From the NCBI RefSeq assembly GCF_004337985.1, contig NC_043744.1:4990312-5054311 (forward strand): a stretch of 64,000 nucleotides of DNA, in the 5' to 3' direction. Positions 25,521 through 35,860 of this stretch are shown here, one piece after another. The position numbers and the translations under genes were made by a program. Numbering within the stretch: the stretch's first letter is position 1; each line of letters opens with the position of its first letter. The notes beneath the pieces are model-generated. The model saw nothing but the letters and a program-made list of their open reading frames with translations. It searched no databases and was not told where the DNA came from. The DNA is from Pyricularia pennisetigena (taxonomy: Eukaryota > Ascomycota > Sordariomycetes > Magnaporthales > Pyriculariaceae).

Positions 25521-27892
25521 TCACAGCTTGGAGTCCTCTATTCTCGCCAGCTTAGCCAGCTCGATAGCCATGTCCGACGCCCTGTGAAAGTCATCAAAGA
25601 CGTAAACCCCATCCAGCCCACTCTCAGCAAGCAGCGCCTGTCCTTCCTTCTCCCGCGTGCCCCTGATCCGCACCACCAGAGGCACGGCTGCTCTGCCGGC
25701 ACCTTGACCCACCGCTCGCCCTTCACGCATCTCCCTCAACGCCATGATGAGCCCCTCGGCAATGACGTCCCCCCTGATTATGCCGCCAAATATGTTGACA
25801 AACACCACCCTGATCCGCTCGTCCCTTAGAATCCATCCCAAGCACCGGCTGATGGTCTCGCTCGTCGCTTTGCCGCCCGTGTCCAGGAAGTTGGCGACGG
25901 CAACCTCCTGCTCCACCTCCGCCTCCACCTTCGCGCCCCTATCCCGAGCCGCAGCCCCCATCCTCCTCCTCCCCAGCTCGGCGTGGAGCGAGTCGATCAT
26001 GTTCATGGCCAGGCCTGCGCCGTTGCTCAGCACCCCAATGCACCTCCTCTGGTGGGGTTCCGTCGGGAGGAGAAAGTGTGTTATTCCGTGCGTGGCCGCC
26101 TCGGCCTCGACGGCGTCCTCGATTCGGCATCTCGAATTTGGCGCGGCAGGCACCACGGGGACCGGCTTTAGGCTGTAGCCGCGCACCAGCAGCTTTCCGG
26201 CGTCGTCTAGCGCATGCTGGTCCATGTGCAACGTGGCTCGGAATGCGTTCAGGAGGGGATCGTGCATCAGATCTGTCAGCGACGTCCAAAGCCGTTGCGC
26301 GGCGTCTCGTCCTGGCATAGGTGCAGAGGGGTCTCCTCTCTGACTTGCGCCGGGCCTCAGGTCTCCAAGTTCTTTGGCGAGCAGCGCCACAGCGCCATCC
26401 TCATCCATGCCGGAATCGCGTCGGACCCCGACCGGTCTTGTGCGCATGCTCGGCTTCTCGACCATGACCACAAGGCGCCTATCGGATCTATCAACCTCGA
26501 CGGTGATTCCGTGGTATGATGCCGAAGCATCCCATTGATATGATATACCATGCCTCTGCAGGCTGTTTTCAACCCTGTCCTTGACCATGGCGGTGTCGAT
26601 TTGCCCCTGGCCGATGGCGCCTTTGTCGGTATCAAACCCTGCCCAGAGGAACTCGCGCCTTGGCTGTTGGTCTTGTTCGGACGCCTGTTTCGAATCGCCT
26701 TGGAGCTTTCTTTTGATGACCTCGCCCATCTCTGAGGGGTGTGTGACCAAACTGACGCCAACCTCCTCCAGCGCCCTCTGCTTGGTCTTTGCCAGCTCTG
26801 TCCTTTTTTCCCAGAACGCGCCGGCATGACCAATGACCCTCTCGCTTTCCACGCCCAGTCCTGCCAGCACGGCCACAATAGGTCTGTTCCATAGAGGTTA
26901 GCGGGACTCGTTCGAGGTTGTTCACTTCACCCACATACATGTTTACCGGGTCATCTACAAGACGTATACAGGTCATAAGAAAAAGGGGAGAAGGGGATTT
27001 ACTTTTGTCCACCACTCCTCCGATATTCCCTGATCAGCTCAGCAGCCTCCAACTCACCAACGCCACCGAGCTCGCCCACAAGCGCAACAGCCTCGGTAAC
27101 GTCGTGCTCCAGCAGCACAGCCAGGGCCTCGCACACATCGGTGCCAGCCAGCACGTCGCCCCCGACGCCGACGCACAGGCTCTGACCCAGGCCGGCCCTG
27201 GTGGTGCTGGCCGCGACCTCGTAGCTCAGCGTGCCCGACCTGGCCGCGATGCCGACCTTCCCGGGGCTGAAGACGCCGAGCGGCTGGAAGCCGACCCTGC
27301 AGCGGCCGCGCGGCGCCACGATGCCGGGCGAGTTGGCGCCCACCAGGCGGGTCCTGCGCTGGGTGCGCAGCACGTCGTGCACGCGCAGCATGTCCCGCAG
27401 CGGCACGTGCTCGGCCACGGCGACGACCAGGCCGACCTCGGCCTCGATCGCCTCCTCGATCGCCGCGGCCGTCTGGTCCGCCGCCACAAAGATGGCAGTC
27501 GCGTCGGGCCGCAGCGACGCCGCCGCCTCGCGCATGCTGGGGAACACCGGCAGGCCCAGCGTCTCGTGCGTGCCCGTCCTGCCGCGGGACACCCCGCCGA
27601 CGACCTTGGTGCCCCACTCCATGGACGCCGCGGCGTTGGCCGTGGCCTGCCGGCCCGTGAAGCCTTGATAGAGGACGCGGGTGTGGGCGCCGATCAGCAG
27701 GTTGGCGGCCGTCTGCGAGTAGGCGGTCGGGACCCGGCGCGGTTGTGACGAACTGATGTTGGGGCCACCGCTGCTGCTCCTGCCGCTGCCGCTGCTGTGT
27801 AATGGACGGTGCTGGCTGGGGAGAAGCAGGAAGGCTGATGGTGGTCGACGTTGCCGAGCTGGGGCAGCGCGGGCCAAAGCCGACATGGCCAT
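25521..27892 (-). CDS. Fused succinyl-CoA synthetase alpha + shortened beta-like protein
   Basis: Exons (minus) 27003-27892 and 25521-26883; the 119-nt intron joins GGQK to PIVAVLAG in frame, giving 750 aa. Residues 1-45 are Arg/Ser/Ala-rich without acidic residues, like a mitochondrial presequence. Residues ~55-355 are a full alpha subunit: CoA-binding QGFTGRQATANAA and WGTKVVGGV, then FSPGKVGIAARSGTLSYEV, ELGGVGELEAAE (partner of the active-site His) and GHAGA with His316. After His316 the usual glycine-rich GGKG loop is replaced by FWEKRTELAK. Residues ~370-560 are a weak, shortened remnant of the beta ATP-grasp region (ITVEVDRS at 423-430). Residues 580-730 are the beta ligase-CoA domain (NGAGLA, NFLDTGGKA, NIFGGI, VPLVVR). 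Normal enzymes have separate alpha and beta chains. Whether this one makes succinyl-CoA, uses another acid or is regulatory cannot be told. Confidence 0.82.
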
Positions 27893-28300
27893 GTGAGGGG
27901 GGGCCGCCTGGTGGGCAAGATTCTTTGATAGGGTCCTACTTCAGCATATAAATAATAATAATAATAATAATAATAATAAAGAGAGAAAAAAGAAAAGAAA
28001 AGAATTTCCAATACCAGCCAGTCTATTTGAATAACACTTTTGGTTGCTTAGTTTTATACCCTATAGTTTCGTAGGTAGTTCTGCCTAGCTTTCAGGACCC
28101 GAGGGCCGAGCTAAGGGAAGAGAGGGGGTATGTATACTTGTATACTGTCTGTCAATCGGTGCAGGGTAGGCATCAATGTTTGGTAAATGTTTGGAGTATC
28201 ATGTTGCTTGTATCAGTGGTTGAAGATGCAAAACCTAGACCAATAATATCTTTGTTTTTTTTTCTCTCTTCCCACGGCTGCAAATATGGATTCCAGCACC
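27893..28300. other. Intergenic with an ATA microsatellite
   Basis: Between two minus-strand genes; upstream region of the succinyl-CoA synthetase fusion. Includes about ten ATA repeats at 27951-27979. No gene. Confidence 0.6.
27951..27979. repeat. (ATA)n microsatellite
   Basis: About ten perfect trinucleotide repeats about 60 nt upstream of the start codon of the minus-strand fusion gene, so probably in its leader or core promoter. Confidence 0.9.
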
Positions 28301-29413
28301 TCACAAGCATGGCCCAAGTCCACAAGACTTGGCAAATGCGTCTCTCGCAGCCTGCCTCGCCGTGTAAGCACGAGCAAGCGGGCCCAGACTACAGCTGTCC
28401 CTCTCATACGCCACCCGAACAGCCTCCCTCTCAGCATCTTCTGCAGACACATGACTCTTTTTGCCGGCACTGCTACTTTGCCGCCTGACACTTTCACCCC
28501 GCTCGACGACAAAACCAGAACCGGAACCAGAACCACCCGGGCCCAGCCCGCGAAATGCCTCCTCGACCAACCGCATCTCCATCGACAACCTATCCCGCAC
28601 CGCCAGCTCCGTCCGGTGAGCCCTCGCCATCTTGTCCAAATCTTGCTGCAGCGGCCTGTAGCCCATGGTGATGTAGACGTCGGCGGCGCAGACGGGGTGC
28701 GCGTTGTTGTTGGCAAAGTAGTGGCTCTCAATAGCGTTGCCGATGGACACGTGGAGACGCGGCTTGATAAAGACCCAGAAGCCGCGCGCCGTCGCCGAGC
28801 CCATGTCCTCGTACCGGCAGCGGCAAGACGACCACATCTTCTTCCTGCTGCTGCTGCTGCTGCTGCGACTACTTCCGCTCCCGTCGCTTCTGCGCTGCAA
28901 GGCCTCAAGCTGCTCCAGCTCCTGCACGCGGCGCTTCTGGAGCTGCTCCATCGCCTGCAGCCACTCTCTCAGCGTGGGGCCGTCGACGAGGTCGTAGAGC
29001 CCGTACTTGCTCCCCCTCATGACGAACATGAGCTTTGCACGGAGCAGATTCCGCTCGTCGTCGTGGTCGAGCAGGATCCCGGTCCAGAGCCTGAGGAGGT
29101 GACTGTCGAGCGACGGCGGGTCGTGGCCTCCCATAGCCTCGAGCGTCTCGCTCTCGACGGCAGCCATCTCAGCGGCGTGCGTGTGCCTCAGCTCCGCGAG
29201 CCGCTCCGGGGTCAGCATCCTGGCAACCTCGCACGCGGGCAGGCGGCTCTTTTGATAGGCGTACCAAAGGCCGAGAATCTGAGCCATGCAGCCTTCGCAG
29301 ATGATGGTGCAGCCGCCGCCGCCGCTACTCTTGCAGTCGCGGAGTCTCCTGTTGAGGTAGATTAGCTCAATGTCTTCTTCGCTCCATTGTTTGTGCCGCA
29401 ATGAACGGGCCAT
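28301..29413 (-). CDS. Unrecognised 370-aa intronless protein
   Basis: Single open frame of 370 aa with high-GC, gene-like codon use; I do not recognise its family. It opens MARSLRHKQWSEEDIELIYLNRRLRDC. A cysteine cluster CTIICEGC sits at residues ~35-42, followed by MAQILGLWYAYQKSRLPACEV. A predicted helical middle follows, with a Glu/Gln-rich coiled-coil-like piece (EWLQAMEQLQKRRVQELEQLEAL). Next is a poly-Ser run encoded by CTG/CAG-type repeats near 28850-28870, then CRCRYEDMG. The C-terminal third is basic/acidic mixed. No signal peptide or membrane segment. The start Met is the first in frame. It could be a lineage-specific protein of the type common in ascomycetes; function unknown. Confidence 0.65.
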   Translation of the reverse strand: MARSLRHKQWSEEDIELIYLNRRLRDCKSSGGGGCTIICEGCMAQILGLWYAYQKSRLPACEVARMLTPERLAELRHTHAAEMAAVESETLEAMGGHDPPSLDSHLLRLWTGILLDHDDERNLLRAKLMFVMRGSKYGLYDLVDGPTLREWLQAMEQLQKRRVQELEQLEALQRRSDGSGSSRSSSSSSRKKMWSSCRCRYEDMGSATARGFWVFIKPRLHVSIGNAIESHYFANNNAHPVCAADVYITMGYRPLQQDLDKMARAHRTELAVRDRLSMEMRLVEEAFRGLGPGGSGSGSGFVVERGESVRRQSSSAGKKSHVSAEDAEREAVRVAYERDSCSLGPLARAYTARQAARDAFAKSCGLGPCL

Positions 29414-29979
29414 GGCCTCTTTCTTTTCTCTTCTGTGGTACTTGAGAAGTTGATTGCATGGGAAAAGAAAAAAAAAAAGGGAGGGGGTTCACTACATGAA
29501 GTTGAGGTTTGCCGAATGCCTCAAAGCGTACCAAGAGAGGTGAAAGGGCGCTGCGTATTAAGTTTGACTCCGGGTCAAACGTCAACGCAAAGGAGGGAAA
29601 CCGGTCCGGGAAGAATTGTCGAGAGCAGGATTCGAAACAGATCTACCCTTATACACCTCCTGTATCCTCTAGAAGTTACCCAACACACAAACAATGCCCA
29701 TGGTTATGGCCACAAAGAGCATAGACAAAGAACAAGGTAGAACACATAGTTCTCTGGAGTAAGTCAGCAGACAATGTAGACCAGATCTCCACATTAAGCA
29801 TGGTAGCAAAAAAGAAAAAGAAAAAAAAAGTCCTTTGTTTGACTCTTGTGTAACAAACCTCTTGTGTTTTTTCTTTTTTTTTTTTTCTTCTTCATACAGC
29901 AGCCTGTACATACGCGCCCAAATCAAACACACCACAACCCAAGGCCCAAACCACCCATCCCCTCCACCTACCTCCCCGT
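29414..29979. other. Intergenic with short A/T runs
   Basis: Upstream of the 370-aa gene and downstream of the isochorismatase gene (both minus). Poly-A/T blocks at 29466-29478, 29810-29830 and 29873-29886. No gene. Confidence 0.55.
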
Positions 29980-31051
29980 TCACATCCTGGCAGGCCTCAA
30001 CGCTTGCAGCACGTCAGCGGTGTCAGCGCTAGTCTTCTTGACTAGACCCACGACGTTCCTAAACTCGGGGATCTCGGCGTCGCCCATGACCTCGTACAGC
30101 CAGGCCTCGCTGCTGGTGACGACGGCGCCCTCGGCCCTCAGCCTGGCCAGGGCGAGCGGCACCTCCTCGCTGTTGCAGCTGCTGACGCCATCGGCGAGCA
30201 CGTAGACGCCGTGCCCGGCGCCGAGGAGGTCGAGCGCCGTCTGCGTCACGCAGATGTGGCTCTCGATCCCGACCAGCGCCACCGTGACCCTGCCGCTGCC
30301 GTTGCCGCCCACGAGGTCGCGCGCCGCCAGCGTCCGCTGCACCGACGGCGTCCACATGGAGAATTTCGTCTTGTCCGAGTGCTCTCGCACCAGCGGGCCT
30401 GCCGCCGTCAGGAGCTCGTCCAGCTCCGGCACCGTCGGCCCGAGCTTGGCCCGGTTCTGCGTCGTCGCGTAGATGGGAATGGAGAGCAGCTGGGCGGCCC
30501 GAATGACCTTTTGGCTCGTGAGGACGCTTTATTGGTGGTTTCGAAACAGGTTGGTTTTTCTGATTTCGTGCAACCTTTTTTTTTTCTTCTTCTTCCATCC
30601 GACGATACCCGGATATGAAAAAAAAAACAAAAGACTTACATCTTGTCAAATTGCCAAATAGCATTTCGGAACTTGTCCTGCATATCACAAACACTTTTGT
30701 TTCATAGTATGGATTCCTCAGTTAGCACCAGCCTATTGGCAGCGTGTGACTTGATGTTTGTTGCCGAGTCACTTGATGCACATCACAAAGACTAACAAGA
30801 CCACCGGATTATCTATCTCAACATGTAATATATTAGCATTTCCAAGATTTTTTTCTATGGGCTAATAAAAGTGTGTAGAAGGAAAAAGAAAAAGCATTAA
30901 AAAAAAACCAACCAAGTCGCCTTCTGCTGGCAGCTTGGGCCGCCGTCGTTGCCATGTCCGCAGCTCCGAGATGTATTGGCGGGGCACTGCTGGCACGCGT
31001 CGTGTGTCTGGCGGCTGCAAGTGACATCAAGGCTGCTCCGTTTCTCAACAT
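29980..31051 (-). CDS. Isochorismatase-family hydrolase (ISOC2-like) with micro-exons
   Basis: Cysteine hydrolase of the isochorismatase superfamily, closest in pattern to human ISOC2; the substrate is unknown in this subgroup. Exons (minus): 31026-31051 (26 nt), 30773-30791 (19 nt), 30640-30677 (38 nt) and 29980-30526 (547 nt); introns are 234, 95 and 113 nt. The joined protein is 209 aa, the normal family length. It reads MLRNGAALILCDVHQDKFRNAIWQF..., then KVIRAAQLLSIPIYATTQNRAKLGPTVPEL. The family triad is visible: Asp in ILCD (micro-exon 2), Lys in SDKTKFSM and the nucleophile Cys in GIESHICVTQ. The 19-nt and 38-nt exons are firm because they restore the catalytic strand. The first exon is the least certain, since it relies on a weak GTCACT donor. 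All acceptors end in AG. Confidence 0.8.
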
Positions 31052-32501
31052 TGGCTGACGAACAATTTTTGGCAACAAGGGGGTCTGCTGGCTGGCGTAA
31101 TGGAAAACCGATGAATAAAAAATAAAACTAAAATAAAAAAAAACCAACCATAAATTAACCAAGGAATTGTGCAAATTCAATGTCGTCAGTAAAACCCAAA
31201 TGAACGAGTGTGATTCCTCAGGCTACAGTGAGCAGTCCCACAAACCTCAAGACGATCCCGGCATTATTCCATTACGCGGTTAAGAAAAAAAAAAAAAAAA
31301 AAAANNNNNNNNNNNNNNNNNNNNNNNNNNNNNNNNNNNNNNNNNNNNNNNNNNNNNNNNNNNNNNNNNNNNNNNNNNNNNNNNNNNNNNNNNNNNNNNN
31401 NNNNNNNNNNNNNNNNNNNNNNNNNNNNNNNNNNNNNNNNNNNNNNNNNNNNNNNNNNNNNNNNNNNNNNNNNNNNNNNNNNNNNNNNNNNNNNNNNNNN
31501 NNNNNNNNNNNNNNNNNNNNNNGGCTTTACTGATGCTTCCAGCATCTTCGTACAAACCTTGGGTGCGACGGTCCTTTTTTCTTTCCCTTCTCTATCCTTC
31601 TTACCGTCTCAAGTTCTGTTTTGGTTCATCCAACCTTCAGATGACCACCAACAACGAAAATTATGTACGGACGGGCTGAAACGGTCGAAATCTTCCAGGG
31701 CTCATCTTGGGTTAGTCGCCGAGATCCGACTAGGCTTCCTAGGCTTGCAGACGATCGCCAGCCATGATTAAGCTCAAGCCCATTACGTGTCGTTAAAGCC
31801 ACGTACTGTATGTACTCTTGGACTCTTGGCAGAAAGGTAAATCTTCTCTGCACATTTCCAGACGTCAGTATGCAGGGACAAGTGTTGGGCGTCGAGGCAT
31901 GCATGATATCATATAGCACTTTGTTTAGTGAACATCGAATGATGTAGCATTGAATGTTGAAGCCCGTTTTGGACATTGCTACCAAATCCTCCCAACCGTT
32001 ATGATGACCTCCTTTTCGCCCGCCATGATACCCTAGATAAAAAGAAATGAGCAATATCCACCTATCCCGAATGCACAAATGAGAAAAATAAAGTGCCCCC
32101 CAATATAGCTATGCTGATGCTGAGCCTCCCTCTGGCTTGGGTATCCCGTTTCGTAACAATGCGTGATATGACCGTACCGATTTGTAAAAAGAAGCCGCCC
32201 TTGATAAAGACCGCACTGGCTTTGGTTCGAAAAAAGAAAACAAAGGAAAAAATATGAATGAAAGAAACAAAGTCTGGGTATATACAGTAAAACAAGTAAA
32301 AAGAAAGACAAGGCTGTGCGCGATATATATACCGTAGAAGCGAATGGTATAAAGGATCTTAACCATGAGATCGATGCTTTAAAAAATGAAGAAAAAAACG
32401 CCAAAAAAAACACGCTATAACCCTCCGGCCCCCATAAGATGCACATGTATTGTAGGCTGTGAAACAAAGGAAAAGTACAAAGAGAATGTATGATAGATTG
32501 C
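31052..32501. other. Intergenic with a 218-nt assembly gap
   Basis: Lies upstream of the isochorismatase gene and downstream of the DUF2457-like gene. A20 at 31285-31304 leads into N at 31305-31522, so an exon or RNA gene hidden there cannot be excluded. The rest is AT-rich with no convincing frame. Confidence 0.55.
31285..31522. repeat. Poly-A tract running into a 218-nt N gap
   Basis: A at 31285-31304 then N at 31305-31522; the sequence resumes as unique DNA at 31523. Confidence 0.9.
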
Positions 32502-34634
32502 TTAAACGGACAGGACGTAATTGCCTGGGCCGATCTTGCCGGCCATAAGGAGTCCAAGCTCCCGCATGCGCTCAGCGCCTTTGCCAGGAGCGGGACGTTT
32601 CTCTTGGGCAAGGCCCTTCCTGGCGCGATTGCACTGCTGGCGCGAGAGCTTTTCCCGACGACGCTGACGGCGCTGCTCGAGGCCCTTGACGATATCAATG
32701 GCACCGCGAACGTGACGCTTATCCTTGTGCGACGCGGTAGACTTCTTGCGCTGTTGAGCGTGCTGGTGTTGAGTCTTGAGGTGGGTGAAAATGGCAGGAG
32801 CCCGAGGAAGAGACTTGGTGTGTGTCAAGCCAGGGCGGAAGGCAAGCGACTTGAAAACGACTCCTTGTCCTCCGATGGGCGAGGCTTGAGGCGATGCACT
32901 TGCCATAGGTGGAGGTGGGGAGCGCATGCGGCGAGGAGGAGAGTGCCTGTCAAAGAGACGACGAGGTGGCGGAGACCTGCCGCGGGCCCTGGGAGGAGGA
33001 GAATGCATCCGCCTGGGAGAGGTGACCTTCTTCTTGGAACGATCGTGGCGTTCGTCGCCCTCATGGTCCAGATCCTCCAGCTCGCCATGAAGCCACACAT
33101 GCTCATCACTGATGCGGTGGAGTGGCTTAAAGGCCTCGTCATCGTCGTCCTCGGGGTCTGATGTCGGGAAACTAGGGTCGAAATCCTGAGGAATAAGTCT
33201 GAGCTTCTCCTGCCTCTTGGCCGCCATGCACGACATGTACTCGTCCTCAAGAGGCCGGTCCTCGTCAAGAGTACCGCAGACAAAGTCGGTGCTGTCAGGA
33301 AGCTCAGGAGTACCAGGCCGACGAGTGGCGCGTGGAGAAGAGCGAGGGATTCTCATACGGTTCTCGAGAGTGCATCCGGGGGAGAAGGCCGATGAGTCCG
33401 ACATGTTGCCAAGGGATTGACCGATTGACATGCGACGCGAGAGCGAAGCGATGGCAGTCTTGGAGCCACTGGATGTACCGGGCCACCACAAAACCAACTC
33501 ATCGTCTTCGTCATCCGAATCGGCGAACCCGACTTCTTCATCGGTACGGTAGCCTTCTGATTCGGGCTCTGAACCATATTTGGACTCGTCATCATCCAAA
33601 TCCAAATCTTCCTCATCTTCGTCCTCGTTCTCATCCTCGTCCTCGTCGTCATCGGCGTCTTCCAAGTCATCCCCGGCTTCGTCGTCGTTGGCATCGTCCT
33701 CCTCCTCCTCCTGTTCGGCCTCCTCCTCAGCCTCCTTGCCCAACTTGCGAATTGCCAACTCCTTGACCAAGGTGTCGTCAATCGTCAGCTTACACCTTTG
33801 ATTCGTCTCATCCTGTCTGATCCAGTCATCATCTTGGACCTCGTCGCTGGCGAACTCGTGGAATCGAGAGCCCTCGGCTTGCAAGTCCTTGAAATCAGCA
33901 GTAAACCAGCCCTTGCGAGTAGCCACAGGGCTGTTAGACGAACGCTTGGGAGTGACGGAGCGAGCAGAGCGCGAGTTTGCTGAAGGTGAGCGGTATTTCT
34001 TGATTGTGGGCGGCGTGGACAAAGTCGCCGGGGGCGGCGTGTTCCGGGCCGGCTTAGTCTGTTCAGCTGCAGGGCGAGAGTTGCACGCGAACCGAATGCT
34101 GGACTTCTTCTGGGGCACTTCTGCAGCAGCAGGCTTGGGAGCAGGCGCAGCAATGACAGGCGTGGGTCTGGGAGCGGCGCAAGCAAAAGAAATGCACCTC
34201 TTCTTCTCCTCCTTGCGAGGGGCCTGAGCTGTAGGCTCAAATACCTCCTTCTGGGGAAGGCGAGGGCTGGGAGAGCTGGTCCTGGCGGGTGTCGTCAAGC
34301 CAGTGTCGCACGAGTACTCGGCAGTAGAGGCGATGCTAATGGTGCTAGCAAAAGATCGTCGTCTTCTCGGAGGCTTGATGTGCGAGTAGGTGTCATACGA
34401 GTCGTCCTCGGAGGGGCTCTGGAGAGCCTTGGTGAGGAGTGAGGCGCTCTCGGGTACCTTGGGTACTGCCGTCTTCTGGAACTTCTTGGTTGCGGGAGAC
34501 ATGCCAAGGGGTTTTAAGTCGGGCTCGTCGGCGTCGGCGGCGGCGTCGTCTTCGCTGATGATCCCGTTGGAGGCGTGCGCGCTCCACGCAAGAACATTTG
34601 AGGTGGCCATGTCGTGAATCCTATGGCTCGACAT
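32502..34634 (-). CDS. DUF2457-like acidic, disordered fungal protein
   Basis: A single frame; 710 aa if started at MSSHRIHDMATSNVLAW (34634), which I prefer to the Met at 34721 because it begins the conserved-looking HDMATSNVLAWSAHASNGI segment. The protein is Ser/Pro/Arg-rich. It has two related short motifs, KKRCISFACAA and SSIRFACNS, and a trinucleotide-encoded acidic stretch of almost pure Asp/Glu around the middle. WFTADFKDLQAEG, DDWIRQDETNQRC and ELVLWWPGTSSG follow, then several RSPPPR-type repeats and a basic C-terminus (RRQRRREKLSRQQCNRARKGLA). The paired SFAC/RFAC motifs and acidic block match my memory of the fungal family DUF2457 (PF10446), whose function is not known. Predicted nuclear from the basic tail; this is inference. 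Confidence 0.75.
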   Translation of the reverse strand: MSSHRIHDMATSNVLAWSAHASNGIISEDDAAADADEPDLKPLGMSPATKKFQKTAVPKVPESASLLTKALQSPSEDDSYDTYSHIKPPRRRRSFASTISIASTAEYSCDTGLTTPARTSSPSPRLPQKEVFEPTAQAPRKEEKKRCISFACAAPRPTPVIAAPAPKPAAAEVPQKKSSIRFACNSRPAAEQTKPARNTPPPATLSTPPTIKKYRSPSANSRSARSVTPKRSSNSPVATRKGWFTADFKDLQAEGSRFHEFASDEVQDDDWIRQDETNQRCKLTIDDTLVKELAIRKLGKEAEEEAEQEEEEDDANDDEAGDDLEDADDDEDEDENEDEDEEDLDLDDDESKYGSEPESEGYRTDEEVGFADSDDEDDELVLWWPGTSSGSKTAIASLSRRMSIGQSLGNMSDSSAFSPGCTLENRMRIPRSSPRATRRPGTPELPDSTDFVCGTLDEDRPLEDEYMSCMAAKRQEKLRLIPQDFDPSFPTSDPEDDDDEAFKPLHRISDEHVWLHGELEDLDHEGDERHDRSKKKVTSPRRMHSPPPRARGRSPPPRRLFDRHSPPRRMRSPPPPMASASPQASPIGGQGVVFKSLAFRPGLTHTKSLPRAPAIFTHLKTQHQHAQQRKKSTASHKDKRHVRGAIDIVKGLEQRRQRRREKLSRQQCNRARKGLAQEKRPAPGKGAERMRELGLLMAGKIGPGNYVLSV

Positions 34635-35823
34635 GGTAACTGTGCCTTGTAGGTTCGAGCTTGAAGCGGAAGGTGAGCTATGTGTTGAAGATGTGGTTGG
34701 TGGTATTGCACAAGGGAGCAAGAGAGGTTTCTGGAGAAAGGATATTTGAGGCGGCGATGTATCTCATATGAAGTTATACACTTGAGTGTGCTGAGCTGAG
34801 GACTACACAGGCAGTGAGAGCTTGTGCTCAGTTGGTCGGCAATGTTGATATCAACAAGCTATACTGAGTGCAACAGTGCTTGGTGTTGGGTGTGTCCAAA
34901 ACGGACCGTGTCACTATAACTGGAGAGACATATTCAAGGGCAAGAGAATCGTCGAGGCGAAGGGATTAAAGGATTTGAAAGAGTAGTAAGACTCTGGTGA
35001 TACCAGAGAGCACAGAAAATGTTGGCCGTGCCTTGGGCTTGGCAGTATGGCGTTGGGCTTATTTTATGAGGCGAAGTGTTTTCAAGGACGAGATGATTTT
35101 TTGGCAGTGGGAGTAGATTATAGGGCAGGATCGAAGAGATCTGGAAACAATGGAGGGTGTGTAGGTTGTGCGCGTCGCAGGAGTTATTTAGTTGTTCAGG
35201 CGAAAACGACGGTGGCAGAGTCCGTCGACCGTCAAGCAAAGTGGTGGGTTGCCCCTCCGTCCCCCTGGCTGGGTCGGGTGGTCCCTGTCCTAATGGTACT
35301 AGTGGAGGCTTTTTTTTTTTTGCCGCTTAGGGCCCTGTCCCCTGTTACTTGCAAAGTGACGTCGCTACTAAAAGCGGATAAGCAGAGGGGCGCAGGTCTT
35401 GAATGCTTGGAAACGGCGATCCAAATTGTCGCACGGATATGAATAGAAAATGGGTAATATAGGAGTGTTTCAAGAAAATAAATATTAGAGTCGAAGCTTG
35501 AAGAGAGTTGAAGAAATCAAGAAGAAGGTGGCGGACTGGAATCTAGCCTTGATTTATTGATTGAATAGGTGCCTAGTTGATACCTGTTGGGGCAGGTATA
35601 AACCTGTAAGGACAAGCAAGAAAAGCCTGTCTTTTTACTGCAAAACGGAACCGGCGGAGATGCATGTGGTGAGGATTTATGGTAGTCCTAAACAGCGTTT
35701 GATTAGACGGCTGACGCCGGAGCAGAAACGGTAGGGTCGGAAACGGTGGGAACTCAAGTCACACTCAAGTCATGGCTTCATACAGGATAGGGGTGGAGAC
35801 AGCAGCAACCAGAAGGAGACGAG

Positions 35824-35858
<35 letters not shown>
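35824..35858. repeat. 35-nt poly-A tract
   Basis: Uninterrupted run of 35 A in the gene-poor region. Confidence 0.95.

Positions 35859-35860
<2 letters not shown>

Noticed and set aside
28286..29365. 359-aa plus-strand frame opposite the 370-aa gene
   Set aside because: The minus frame has the more protein-like composition (balanced helices, cysteine cluster). The plus frame is His/Arg/Leu-rich shadow. Since neither has a known family, the choice is likely but not proven.
29615..29650. Possible tRNA B-box-like sequence (GATTCGAAAC / GTTTCGAATC)
   Set aside because: The T-stem does not pair on either strand, and no A box or acceptor stem could be found at the right spacing.
31210..31533. Frames made of X residues across N gaps (also at 16.9, 25.3 and 61.2 kb)
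   Set aside because: They are artefacts of gap filling and homopolymers.
31626..32078. Frame starting with residues MCIRDR, the well-known translation of a transposase sequencing adapter
   Set aside because: The underlying DNA (TTGTGCATTCGGGATAGG) is not the adapter sequence, and the frame begins with TTG. Coincidence, not contamination.
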